From NCBI GenBank assembly GCA_026400755.1, contig JAPLOM010000005.1, positions 1-60,274 of the forward strand: DNA of 60,274 nucleotides, read 5' to 3'. Both the position numbers and the translations under genes were made by a program. How positions within the stretch are numbered: position 1 is the stretch's first letter; every line of letters starts with the position of its first letter. Shown here piece after piece: positions 17,152 through 25,126 of the stretch. The notes under the pieces were generated by a model that was not told the origin of the DNA, searched no databases, and was given only the letters and a program-made list of their open reading frames with translations. The DNA comes from Alphaproteobacteria bacterium. GTDB taxonomy: Bacteria; Pseudomonadota; Alphaproteobacteria; CADEGL01.

Positions 17152-18542
17152 ATGGCGCTCAACACTCGCCTCGATCTGCGGCAGACGCAGTCGCTGGTCA
17201 TGACTCCGCAACTGCAGCAGGCCATCAAGCTGCTGCAGATGTCGAACGTCGAGGTGACGCAGTTCGTCGACGAGGCGCTGGAGCAGAACCCGCTGTTGGA
17301 ACGCGGCGAGGGCGAACGCGAACCGACGGCGGTACGGCCGATGCGGTGGACGCAGGCGGGAGCGCTTACGCGTTCACGCGCGGTGCCGGTCCGACTTCCT
17401 TCGAAACCGACGAAAATGCGATCGAGCAGACGGCCAGCCGCGAGAAGAGCCTGCGCGAGCATCTTCTCGACCAGCTCCATGTCGACGTCGTCGAGCCCAT
17501 CGACCGCGTGATCGGCGTGCACCTGATCGACATGCTGGATGAGACGGGCTACCTGACCGGCGACATGGACGGCGTGGCGCAACTGCTCAATTGCAGCAAT
17601 GAGCAGATCGAGGCCACCTTGGAGCGGCTGCGCGGCTTCGACCCGGCCGGCGTCTTCGCCCGCAACTTGAAGGAATGCCTTGCGATCCAGTTGAAGGAGC
17701 GCGACCGCCTGGATCCCTCGATGGGGAAGTTGCTCGACAATCTCTACATGCTCGGCAGGCACGACTTCGCGAGCCTGAAGCGCGCCTGCGGCGTGGACGA
17801 GGACGATCTGGCCGAGATGATCGCCGAGTTGAAGGCGCTCAACCCCAAGCCCGGCTTGGCGTTCGACACGACGGTTGTCCAGGCCATCACGCCCGACGTG
17901 ATGATGCGCTCGGACAATGCCGGCGGCTGGATCGTGGAGTTGAACACCGACACCCTGCCGCGCGTGCTGGTGAACGCGCACTATTATGCGCGCGTCAGCC
18001 GCGGCGTGCGGACGAAGGAAGAGAAAGCCTACATCTCGGAATGCTTCCAGTCCGCGAGTTGGCTGGTGAAGTCGCTGCACCAGCGTGCCAACACCATCCT
18101 CAAGGTGGCCGCCGAGATCGTACGGCAGCAGGACGCCTTCTTCGCCCACGGCGTTCAGTTCCTGAAGCCGCTCGTGCTGCGCGACATCGCAGCCGCCATC
18201 GCGATGCACAAAAGCACGGTCAGCCGCGTCACCACCAACAAGTACATCGCGACGCCGCGCGGCGTTTACGAGCTTAAATACTTCTTCACCTCCGCCATCC
18301 CGAGCGCCGGCGGCGGCGCCTCCCATTCCGCCGAATCGGTTCGCTTCCGCATCCGCATGCTGATCGACGCCGAAACCCTCAACGAGGTCCTATCCGACGA
18401 CCGGATCGTCGAGATTCTGCGTGGCGAGGGCGTGGAAATCGCCCGGCGCACCGTGGCTAAGTATCGGGAAGCCATGAAAATTCCGTCGTCCGTCCAGCGC
18501 CGGCGCGAGAAAATGTTGGAGCGGCGGCCGAACCGCCCGTGA
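17152..18542 (+). CDS. rpoN: RNA polymerase sigma-54 factor RpoN, interrupted by a frameshift
   Basis: Sigma-54 directs RNA polymerase to -24/-12 promoters used with AAA+ activators. Region I is intact: [20 protein letters not shown] and [15 protein letters not shown], ending [13 protein letters not shown]. The frame then changes. Core-binding and DNA-binding regions continue in another frame from about 17325 ([10 protein letters not shown] onward), with [12 protein letters not shown] and the RpoN box [17 protein letters not shown] near the end. The shift equals loss of one base or gain of two between about 17305 and 17345, in the poorly conserved acidic linker. Both parts look otherwise healthy, so a sequencing error or a very recent mutation is likely. 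Confidence 0.85.
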
Positions 18543-18561
18543 CCGCCCGTGACCGCCCGTG
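18532..18561. repeat. Three perfect tandem copies of a 10-bp repeat
   Basis: ACCGCCCGTG occurs three times without mismatch at 18532-18541, 18542-18551 and 18552-18561. The rpoN stop codon TGA lies at the first copy boundary. Changes in copy number here would not alter the RpoN protein. Confidence 0.9.
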
Positions 18562-18659
18562 TTGACTCCGGTTAGGCGGCCCTCTTAAGGTCCGCGCCCT
18601 TGACGGTCGCAGGTTCCGTGCTCGAGGGCGCTCGACGATAACATCGGAGCGTTTTCGAT

Positions 18660-19244
18660 ATGCAAATTACGGTAGCAGGCCAGCAACTCGACGTCGGCGA
18701 AAGCCTCAGGACCCACGCGGAAGCGACCCTCGCGGGCGTGGTCGACAAGTATTTCGGTCGCGCCATCGAAGCCTCAGTCGTGTTCCACCGTGAAAGCCGC
18801 GTGATGATCCGGGCGGATATTTCGATACACGTGCATCGTGGACTGACCCTGCGCGGCCATGCCGTGGCGGCGGAAGCCTATGCCGCGTTCGACGCGGCGT
18901 CCGAGCGCCTGGCCACGCGCCTTCGCCGGCACAAACGGCGTATCCGCGAGGATCACCACACCCACCCCTCACGCGACGACGCCGTCATCACCGCCGCGCA
19001 ACAATACGTGCTGTCCGGCGAAATGGACGAGGCGGTCGAGGACGCGCACGACGCGCCGGCCGTGATCGCCGAGATGAAAACGCAGATCGAATCGCTTACG
19101 GTGAGCCAGGCCGTCGCACGGTTGGATCTGGGCGATTTGCCCGCCCTGCTTTTCCGCAACAGCGGACACGGCGGTCTAAACATGATCTACCGACGGCCCG
19201 ACGGAAATATCGGTTGGGTCGACCCAGGCCTTATCAGGAACTAG
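18660..19244 (+). CDS. hpf: Ribosome hibernation promoting factor, long form
   Basis: A 194-residue long-form HPF that binds the 30S decoding region and drives formation of inactive 100S ribosome dimers. The N-terminal domain (residues 1 to about 100) starts MQITVAGQQLDVGESLRTHA and has the basic segment RLRRHKRRI. A linker of about 30 residues leads to the C-terminal dimerisation domain (about 130-190), with LPALLFRNSGHGGLNMIYRR and GNIGWVDP. It sits between rpoN and ptsN, as in many proteobacteria. Confidence 0.92.
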   Translation: MQITVAGQQLDVGESLRTHAEATLAGVVDKYFGRAIEASVVFHRESRVMIRADISIHVHRGLTLRGHAVAAEAYAAFDAASERLATRLRRHKRRIREDHHTHPSRDDAVITAAQQYVLSGEMDEAVEDAHDAPAVIAEMKTQIESLTVSQAVARLDLGDLPALLFRNSGHGGLNMIYRRPDGNIGWVDPGLIRN

Positions 19245-19260
19245 AACAGACCCGTCACGC

Positions 19261-19725
19261 ATGGACATCGTCGACATCCTCGGCCCCGAGGCGGTTATCC
19301 CGCGCCTTAAGGCCACGAGCAAAAAGCAGGCGCTGGAAGATCTGGCCAAGCACGCGGCCGAGATCACCGGTCTGCCCGAACGCGCGATCTTCGACGTTCT
19401 TTTGGAACGCGAGCGGCTGGGGACCACGGGCGTGGGCAACGGCATCGCGTTTCCGCACGGCAAGCTGGCGGAGTTGGACAAACTCTACGGTGTGTTCGCG
19501 CGCGCGGAAAAGCCGATCCCGTTCGAATCGATCGACGACCAGCCAGTCGACTTGATTTTCCTGCTGCTGGCGCCGCAAAATGCGGGTGCCGATCACCTCA
19601 AGGCGCTGGCGCGCGTGTCGCGCCTTTTGCGTGACGCGGCGTTCTGCGAACGGCTGCGCGCCACCAACGACGCGAAAGCGCTTTACGACCTTCTCGTTCA
19701 GGGCACGGCCAGCCGCGCCGCCTAA
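19261..19725 (+). CDS. ptsN: PTS IIA-like nitrogen regulatory protein PtsN (EIIA-Ntr)
   Basis: A 154-residue regulatory phosphocarrier of the PTS-Ntr chain. It takes phosphate from HPr/NPr on His66 in GIAFPHGK and controls potassium transport, nitrogen metabolism and stress targets by protein contact. The fold is the mannitol/fructose IIA type, with GVGNGIAFPHGKLAEL and LLLAPQNAGADHLKALARVSRLL. The gene starts 16 bases after hpf. HPr and EI are encoded about 25 kb away (44182-46267), so the chain is split between two loci. Confidence 0.95.
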   Translation: MDIVDILGPEAVIPRLKATSKKQALEDLAKHAAEITGLPERAIFDVLLERERLGTTGVGNGIAFPHGKLAELDKLYGVFARAEKPIPFESIDDQPVDLIFLLLAPQNAGADHLKALARVSRLLRDAAFCERLRATNDAKALYDLLVQGTASRAA

Positions 19726-19738
19726 ACCCGGCGCGGCT
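19711..19738. terminator. Hairpin over the ptsN stop codon, possible terminator
   Basis: Perfect 10-bp arms AGCCGCGCCG (19711-19720) and CGGCGCGGCT (19729-19738) enclose an 8-base loop that contains the ptsN stop. Only a weak T-containing stretch (CTTAT) follows. It sits between the convergent ptsN and DUF1150 genes and may stop both transcripts. Confidence 0.5.
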
Positions 19739-19773
19739 CTTATCCGGCCGTTGGTGAAGGAAGCGCGTCCGGC

Positions 19774-19989
19774 TTAGTGGACGCTGACCGGCTCCAGCTC
19801 ATTCTGACGCACGGCCGCGAAGGCCACGTCACGGTCGGCCATGACGCCGACCTGGCGGCCGTCGGCCGCGTAGATGCCGAACAGTTTCTCGCCCTCTTCG
19901 CCCGTGACAGGTTTGACATAGGCGATGTCGGTGATGCCGAGGAGCGCGAACTGCTCGGGCGTGATCTGTTTCGTCGCTTGCGTATCCAT
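19774..19989 (-). CDS. DUF1150 family protein
   Basis: A 71-residue protein of unknown function. It is recognised by its sequence (FALLGITDIAYVKPV, ending NELEPVSVH) and by its position directly behind an Hsp20 gene, where DUF1150 genes usually lie in alphaproteobacteria. The ATG at 19989 has AAGG followed by a purine run about 8 bases upstream; an in-frame ATG at 20010 would overlap the hsp20 stop. The 4-base gap to hsp20 implies co-transcription and suggests a role in protein quality control, which is inference. Confidence 0.75.
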   Translation of the reverse strand: MDTQATKQITPEQFALLGITDIAYVKPVTGEEGEKLFGIYAADGRQVGVMADRDVAFAAVRQNELEPVSVH

Positions 19990-19993
19990 CTCT

Positions 19994-20440
19994 CTACCTT
20001 CCTTCCCCAACCGGCGGGGTTGAATTCCGCCTGGTGGACTTGATCTCGACCGTGCGCGTGCGCGCTTCCACGGCCGGTTGACGTAAATCGATGTGCAGCA
20101 ATCCGTCGGCCAAGGACGCGTCGATGATGTCGAGTCCGTCGGCCAACACGAAGCTGCGCTGGAACTGCCGCGCGGCGATACCGCGATGAAGATAGACGCG
20201 GTCGCCGTCGTCCGCCTGTTTCCCGCGAATCACGAGCTGCCGGTCCTCGATCTGGACGTTCAGTTCGCTTTCGGAGAAGCCGGCCACCGCCAGCGTGATG
20301 CGCACGCGGTCTTCGCCGGTCTGTTCGATGTTGTAGGGGGGATAGCCGTCGGCCGACGACTTCGCGACGCGTTCGAGCATGGTCTCGAAACGGTCGAAGC
20401 CGACCAGAAGCGGGCTGTTGAAAACGGACAGTCGGGTCAA
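19994..20440 (-). CDS. Small heat shock protein, Hsp20 family
   Basis: A 148-residue alpha-crystallin chaperone that holds unfolding proteins for refolding. The N-terminal arm MTRLSVFNSPLLVGFDRFE precedes the crystallin domain (about 38-130: YNIEQTGEDRVRITLAVAGF, ELNVQIEDRQLVIRG, GLLHIDLRQP). I chose TTG at 20440: GGGGAGG (20447-20453) lies exactly 6 bases upstream, and this gives the N-terminus usual for class A alphaproteobacterial Hsp20. The in-frame ATG at 20455 would contain that ribosome site within the coding region. The DUF1150 gene follows at once. Confidence 0.88.
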   Translation of the reverse strand: MTRLSVFNSPLLVGFDRFETMLERVAKSSADGYPPYNIEQTGEDRVRITLAVAGFSESELNVQIEDRQLVIRGKQADDGDRVYLHRGIAARQFQRSFVLADGLDIIDASLADGLLHIDLRQPAVEARTRTVEIKSTRRNSTPPVGEGR

Positions 20441-20498
20441 GGCGCACCTCCCCATGCGAGCGAGTTGCGGTTCATGGGTCCCGCCATCGGGCACCCTG

Positions 20499-20531
20499 GT
20501 TACAGACGGCCCCGGAGGCGCCGTCTGTAAC
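20499..20531. promoter_or_regulatory. 12-bp dyad upstream of hsp20
   Basis: GTTACAGACGGC (20499-20510) is repeated perfectly as GCCGTCTGTAAC (20520-20531) around a 9-base centre. It lies 59-91 bases upstream of the hsp20 start, beyond the tRNA-Ala terminator. There is no T-run, so it is not a normal terminator. It could be an operator or an mRNA leader hairpin. It does not match the CIRCE element. Confidence 0.45.
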
Positions 20532-20587
20532 GACTCTAATTTGGGCCCTGGCGGGGGCCGTTCAAGGGCTGGGAAGCCCAGAACGAC

Positions 20588-20617
20588 AAAGGCCCGATCC
20601 ACAAGGACCGGGCCTTT
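20588..20617 (-). terminator. Terminator downstream of tRNA-Ala
   Basis: Arms 20588-20600 and 20605-20617 pair at 12 of 13 positions around the loop ACAA, with AAAGGCCCG opposite CGGGCCTTT. The hairpin begins 9 bases past the tRNA-Ala 3' end. On the minus strand a short T-rich stretch (TTTGTCGTT) follows. Confidence 0.6.
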
Positions 20618-20625
20618 TGCGAGGT

Positions 20626-20701
<76 letters not shown>

Positions 20702-20744
20702 GTCTCGAAATTCGGCCGCCGGTTGGGTCTCGGCGACGGGTGGA

Positions 20745-20773
20745 AATTAAGGGTGCCGTGGCAGGCGATGCAA
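20745..20773 (-). promoter_or_regulatory. Putative promoter of tRNA-Ala
   Basis: On the minus strand, -35 TTGCAT (20768-20773) and -10 TTAATT (20745-20750) are separated by 17 bases. Transcription would start about 37 bases before the tRNA 5' end at 20701. Confidence 0.5.
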
Positions 20774-20808
20774 CTGCTATCGCCCCCAGATATGCGTGAT
20801 TAGCGCTC

Positions 20809-21138
20809 CTATTCCTCCGGAACGACCACTTCGGCCACATCCTCGTCCTCGCCAAGCTCGGACGTATCCTCGATCACGTCCTCCTCCTCCTCGTCGGAGT
20901 CCTCGACCGCGGCCTCCCCATCCTCGACGGGCACCTTAGGATCGGGCTTCGGCGGCTTGGCCTTGCCCTTCGCCGCGGCGGCCGCGGATGCGGCGCGGCT
21001 GCGGCGGCCCTTCACGAAGTCCTCGGGCGCGAACTCGCTCGCACATTTCGGGCACTTGATCGGGTTGCGGTCCAAGTCGTAGAAGCGCGCCGCGCAACTC
21101 GTGCAGATGCGTTTGGTACCCAGTGTAGCCTTGGCCAA
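20809..21138 (-). CDS. TIGR02300 family zinc-ribbon protein with acidic tail
   Basis: A 109-residue protein of unknown function, typical of alphaproteobacteria. The N-terminus holds a zinc ribbon with C12-x2-C15 and C29-x2-C32 (LGTKRICTSCAARFYDL). A Lys/Ala/Pro-rich middle leads to a strongly acidic tail rich in Asp and Glu (EDSDEEEEDVIEDTSE). TTG at 21138 is chosen because GGAGG lies 6 bases upstream (21145-21149) and the product then begins M-A-K as in the family. It diverges from aroA. Zinc binding is inferred from the cysteine pattern only. Confidence 0.83.
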   Translation of the reverse strand: MAKATLGTKRICTSCAARFYDLDRNPIKCPKCASEFAPEDFVKGRRSRAASAAAAAKGKAKPPKPDPKVPVEDGEAAVEDSDEEEEDVIEDTSELGEDEDVAEVVVPEE

Positions 21139-21299
21139 GCAGCGCCTCCGGTCGGGGGAATTTAGGGCTAATTTTCGAGCCAATTGCCATGATCCCCCGC
21201 CCCTGTCAAAAGTAAAATTCAAGGGCATGAACCTCCAGGCCCGACTCTTCGAGCGATTCCGAACATGATCCGAGCAACATCCCTCTGCAACCGACGCCG

Positions 21300-22643
21300 A
21301 TGCACGGGGTGCGCGCAGTGAAACCCCTTGTGTCGCGCACGGCCGGCGCCCTCAAGGGCGAGGCGCGGGTTCCCGGCGACAAATCCATCTCGCACCGCGC
21401 GTTGATGACGGGCGCCCTGGCGATCGGCGAAAGCCGCATCGAAGGATTGCTCGAAGGCGACGACGTGCTGCGCACGGCGGCCGCGCTGCGTGCCTTCGGC
21501 GCACGCATCGAGCGCAAGGCGCCGGGCGCGTGGTCCGTCGCGGGCCTGGGCGTCGGCGGGTTGGGCGAGCCGGACCAAGTGCTCGACATGGGCAACTCCG
21601 GCACCGGCGCGCGGCTTCTCATGGGCCTCGTCGCGACCCACGACTTCACGGCGCATTTCACCGGCGACGCCTCGCTTGTGAAGCGTCCCATGGCGCGAGT
21701 CACCGCGCCCCTCGAACGCATGGGTGCCAACTTTCTCGCGCGTTCGGGCGGTCGCCTGCCGTTGGCCGTGATCGGCACAGGCGAGCCGGTGCCGATCTCC
21801 TATCGCTTGCCGGTTCCATCAGCGCAGGTGAAATCGGCCATCCTCTATGCCGCACTGAACACGCCCGGCGAGACGACGGTGATCGAGCCGCAGCCCACGC
21901 GCGACCATACCGAGCTGATGCTGCGCCACTTTGGCGCCGAGCTGCGGATCGAAACGCACGCCGACGGCGCACGCGCCGTCACGCTGGTGGGCCAGCCAGA
22001 GCTGACCGCGCGCGATCTGCGCGTGCCGGCCGACATCTCCTCGGCCGCATTCCCGCTGGTGGCCGCGTTGCTGACACCAGACTCGGAGATCACGTTGCCA
22101 GAGGTGGGCATCAACCCCTTGCGCGCGGGCCTGATCGAATCGCTGCGCGAGATGGGCGCCGACCTGCGCCTGACCAACGAGCGGACGGTCGCCGGCGAAC
22201 GCGTGGCCGATCTGGTCGTGCGCGGCGGAACCCTGAACGGCATCGAGGTGCCGGCCGAACGCGCGCCACGCATGATCGACGAATATCCGATCCTGGCCGT
22301 GGCCGCGGCCTGCGCGCGTGGCACCACGCGGTTGCGCGGCCTGGCGGAGCTGCGGGTGAAGGAAAGCGACCGGCTAAGCGCCATCGCGCGCGGCCTGGCC
22401 GCCTGCGGCGTCAAGGTCGCGGTCGAGGGCGACGATTTGACCATCGAGGGTACCGGCGCCCCGCCCAAAGGCGGCGCGCGCGTCGAAAGCGAACTGGACC
22501 ACCGCATCGCCATGTCGTTCCTGGTCCTCGGCATGGTCGCGAAGGAGCCTGTGTCGGTCGACGATGGCGAGCCGATCGAAACCAGCTTCCCGACCTTCGA
22601 ATCACTGATGAATCGCCTCGGCGCCCGCATCGAGGCGGCCTGA
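21300..22643 (+). CDS. aroA: 3-phosphoshikimate 1-carboxyvinyltransferase (EPSP synthase)
   Basis: A 447-residue enzyme that adds enolpyruvate from PEP to shikimate 3-phosphate in aromatic amino acid synthesis. Key motifs are [13 protein letters not shown] near the start, the PEP-site loop [21 protein letters not shown], the DYP-like [13 protein letters not shown], and [10 protein letters not shown]. Overall it resembles the class II enzymes of alphaproteobacteria, but the loop is N-S-G-T-G rather than N-A-A-T-G. The start could also be GTG 6 codons further on. Its stop overlaps the cmk start as TGATG. Confidence 0.95.
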   Translation: MHGVRAVKPLVSRTAGALKGEARVPGDKSISHRALMTGALAIGESRIEGLLEGDDVLRTAAALRAFGARIERKAPGAWSVAGLGVGGLGEPDQVLDMGNSGTGARLLMGLVATHDFTAHFTGDASLVKRPMARVTAPLERMGANFLARSGGRLPLAVIGTGEPVPISYRLPVPSAQVKSAILYAALNTPGETTVIEPQPTRDHTELMLRHFGAELRIETHADGARAVTLVGQPELTARDLRVPADISSAAFPLVAALLTPDSEITLPEVGINPLRAGLIESLREMGADLRLTNERTVAGERVADLVVRGGTLNGIEVPAERAPRMIDEYPILAVAAACARGTTRLRGLAELRVKESDRLSAIARGLAACGVKVAVEGDDLTIEGTGAPPKGGARVESELDHRIAMSFLVLGMVAKEPVSVDDGEPIETSFPTFESLMNRLGARIEAA

Positions 22644-23281
22644 TGCTGGTCATCGCGATCGACGGGCCCGGCGCAGCGGGCAAGGGCACGCTTGCGCGCC
22701 GCCTGGCCGACCACCTCGGCCTCGACTATCTGGACAGCGGCAGCCTCTACCGGGCCGTGGCCTGGCGCGTCCTGCAGTCAGGCGCCGACCCGGCCGACCC
22801 CACGGCCGCGCTGGCGGAGGCCAAGGGGCTGGACCCGGCCGACCTCGGCCGGCCAGACCTGCGCACGGAGCGGGTCGCCCGCACCGCCGCCATCCTGGCC
22901 CAATTTCCGGCCGTCCGAACCGAATTGACCGGGTTCCAGCGCCGGTTCGCCGCCCACCCCCCGGGGGGAAGGGGGGCCGTGATCGACGGGCGGGATATCG
23001 GCACCGTGGTCTGCCCCCAGGCCCGGGCCAAGTTGTTCGTCACGGCCTCGTCCGCCGAGCGGGCACGGCGCCGGACCCTGGAGTTGCAGGACAGGGGCGA
23101 GAAGGCTATATATGCCGCCGTTCTGGAGGAACTTGAGGCCCGTGATCGACGCGATATGGAACGCGCCGTCGCGCCCTTGGTCGCAGCGCCAGACGCCCGC
23201 GTGCTCGATACCACGGACCTCGGTCCGGATGCCGCCTTCGCGGCGGCATTGGAGTACGTCACGGGCCTGAGCGCCGGTTAG
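22643..23281 (+). CDS. cmk: Cytidylate kinase
   Basis: A 212-residue nucleotide kinase that phosphorylates CMP and dCMP with ATP. The P-loop is DGPGAAGKGTLARRLA; substrate-site motifs include YLDSGSLYRAVAW and GRDIGTVV, and the LID region is near RRRTLELQDRG. The ATG overlaps the aroA stop (TGATG), so the two are translationally coupled. The order aroA-cmk-rpsA is conserved in proteobacteria. Confidence 0.95.
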   Translation: MLVIAIDGPGAAGKGTLARRLADHLGLDYLDSGSLYRAVAWRVLQSGADPADPTAALAEAKGLDPADLGRPDLRTERVARTAAILAQFPAVRTELTGFQRRFAAHPPGGRGAVIDGRDIGTVVCPQARAKLFVTASSAERARRRTLELQDRGEKAIYAAVLEELEARDRRDMERAVAPLVAAPDARVLDTTDLGPDAAFAAALEYVTGLSAG

Positions 23282-23410
23282 CGACACCCAACCGACTGAA
23301 TCGAATTCCGCGTCACCGGACAGCCGCGCCGGGTCCGTGGGCATTTCAACGCGGCAGACCGCCGGAGACAACCGGCCGGCCTAAACCCTCGAAAGGACGT
23401 TCTGAACACC

Positions 23411-25105
23411 ATGGCAACCGAGAATTTCGCCGCCCTGCTCGAAGAGTCGCTCCGTAACACCAAGAGTTTTGAAGGCACCGTCGTAAAGGGCATTGTCCTC
23501 TCGGTCGAGGGCGAGCATGTGCTGGTCGACGTGGGCCTGAAGGCCGAAGGCCGCATCGCTCTCAAGGAGTTCAGCGTTCCCGGCCGTCCCGCCGAGATCA
23601 AGGCGGGCGACCTGATCGACGTTTTCGTCGAGCGCATCGAGGGCCGCGACGGCGAGGCCTCGCTGTCGCGCGAGAAAGCCAAGCGCGAGGAATCGTGGAT
23701 CGAGCTCGAGCGCGCCTATAAGGCGACCGAGCGCGTCAACGGCATCATCTTCGGCCGCGTGAAGGGCGGTTTCACCGTCGACCTGTCGGGCGCGGTCGCG
23801 TTCCTGCCGGGCAGCCAGGTGGACATCCGCCCCGTGCGCGACGTGACGCCCCTGATGGGCACGCCGCAGCCGTTCCAGATCCTCAAGATGGACCGCCAGC
23901 GCGGCAACATCGTCGTCTCGCGCCGTGCCGTGCTTGAGGAAACGCGCGCCGAACAGCGCTCGGAGCTGGTCGCCAACCTGAAGGAAGGCCAAGTCTACCA
24001 GGGCGTGGTGAAGAACATCACCGACTACGGCGCCTTCATCGACCTGGGCGGCATTGACGGCCTGCTGCACGTCACCGACATCTCGTGGCGCCGCATCAAC
24101 CATCCATCCGACGCGCTGCAGATCGGCCAGACCGTGAAGGTTCAGGTCGTGCGCTACAACTCCGAGACGCAGCGCATCAGCCTCGGCATGAAGCAGCTCG
24201 AGTCCGATCCGTGGGAGGGCGCCGCGCTCAAGTACCCGGTCGGCACCAAGTTCAAGGGCCGCGTGACCAACATCACCGACTACGGCGCCTTCGTGGAGCT
24301 GGAGCCGGGCGTGGAAGGTCTGGTGCATGTCTCCGAGATGAGCTGGACGAAGAAGAACGTCCATCCGGGCAAGATCATCTCCACCAGCCAGGAAGTCGAG
24401 GTCATGATCCTCGACGTCGATACGACGAAGCGCCGCATCTCGCTGGGCATGAAGCAGTGCCAGGACAATCCCTGGGCGCACTTCGCCGAGTCCCATCCGG
24501 TCGGCAGCGAGATCGAGGGCGAGGTCCGCAACATCACCGAGTTCGGCGTGTTCGTGGCCCTGTCCGAAGACATCGAAGGCATGGTCCACATTTCCGAGCT
24601 GGATTGGGACACGCCGGGCGAAGAAGCCATCAAGCGTTACAAGAAGGGCGACATGGTCAAGGCTCACGTCCTTGAGGTCGACCCCGAGAAGGAGCGCGTG
24701 GGCCTGGGCGTTAAGCAGCTCACCGAAGACCGCTTCGAGGCCGCCTCCAAGGGCGTGAAGAAGGGCGACGTGGTCACCGCGACCGTGCTCGCCGCGCGCG
24801 ACAACGGCCTGGACGTCCAGCTGACCGACGGCACGACGGGCTTCATCCGCCGCGCCGACCTCTCACGCGACCGCAGCGAGCAGCGCCCCGATCGTTTCGC
24901 CGTCGGCGAGAAGCTCGACGCCCTCGTCACCACGGTCGACAAGAAAGAGCGCAAGATCTTCCTGTCGATCAAGCAGCGCGAGCTGGAAGAGGACAAGCAA
25001 GCCATGGCCCAGTTCGGCTCGTCCGACTCGGGCGCCTCGCTCGGCGATATCCTGGGCGCGGCCATGGAGAAGAAGTCCAAGAAGGGCAAGGACGCCGACG
25101 AGTAA
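23411..25105 (+). CDS. rpsA: 30S ribosomal protein S1
   Basis: A 564-residue RNA-binding ribosomal protein that unfolds and captures mRNA on the small subunit. Six S1 (OB-fold) repeats can be followed, at about residues 20-90, 105-170, 190-260, 275-345, 360-430 and 445-515. The central ones carry the repeated motif NITDYGAFIDLGGIDGLLHV or variants. The best Shine-Dalgarno match (AAAGGA) lies about 13 bases before the ATG, which fits the weak, self-regulated start known for rpsA. The 129-base gap from cmk leaves room for its own promoter. Confidence 0.97.
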   Translation: MATENFAALLEESLRNTKSFEGTVVKGIVLSVEGEHVLVDVGLKAEGRIALKEFSVPGRPAEIKAGDLIDVFVERIEGRDGEASLSREKAKREESWIELERAYKATERVNGIIFGRVKGGFTVDLSGAVAFLPGSQVDIRPVRDVTPLMGTPQPFQILKMDRQRGNIVVSRRAVLEETRAEQRSELVANLKEGQVYQGVVKNITDYGAFIDLGGIDGLLHVTDISWRRINHPSDALQIGQTVKVQVVRYNSETQRISLGMKQLESDPWEGAALKYPVGTKFKGRVTNITDYGAFVELEPGVEGLVHVSEMSWTKKNVHPGKIISTSQEVEVMILDVDTTKRRISLGMKQCQDNPWAHFAESHPVGSEIEGEVRNITEFGVFVALSEDIEGMVHISELDWDTPGEEAIKRYKKGDMVKAHVLEVDPEKERVGLGVKQLTEDRFEAASKGVKKGDVVTATVLAARDNGLDVQLTDGTTGFIRRADLSRDRSEQRPDRFAVGEKLDALVTTVDKKERKIFLSIKQRELEEDKQAMAQFGSSDSGASLGDILGAAMEKKSKKGKDADE

Positions 25106-25126
25106 GGCGATCCCGCGGACACTCCC

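Noticed and set aside
20441-20531. ROSE-type RNA thermometer for hsp20
   Set aside because: The ribosome site GGGGAGG is not paired with an evident ROSE U-rich anti-SD hairpin; only a separate dyad is present.
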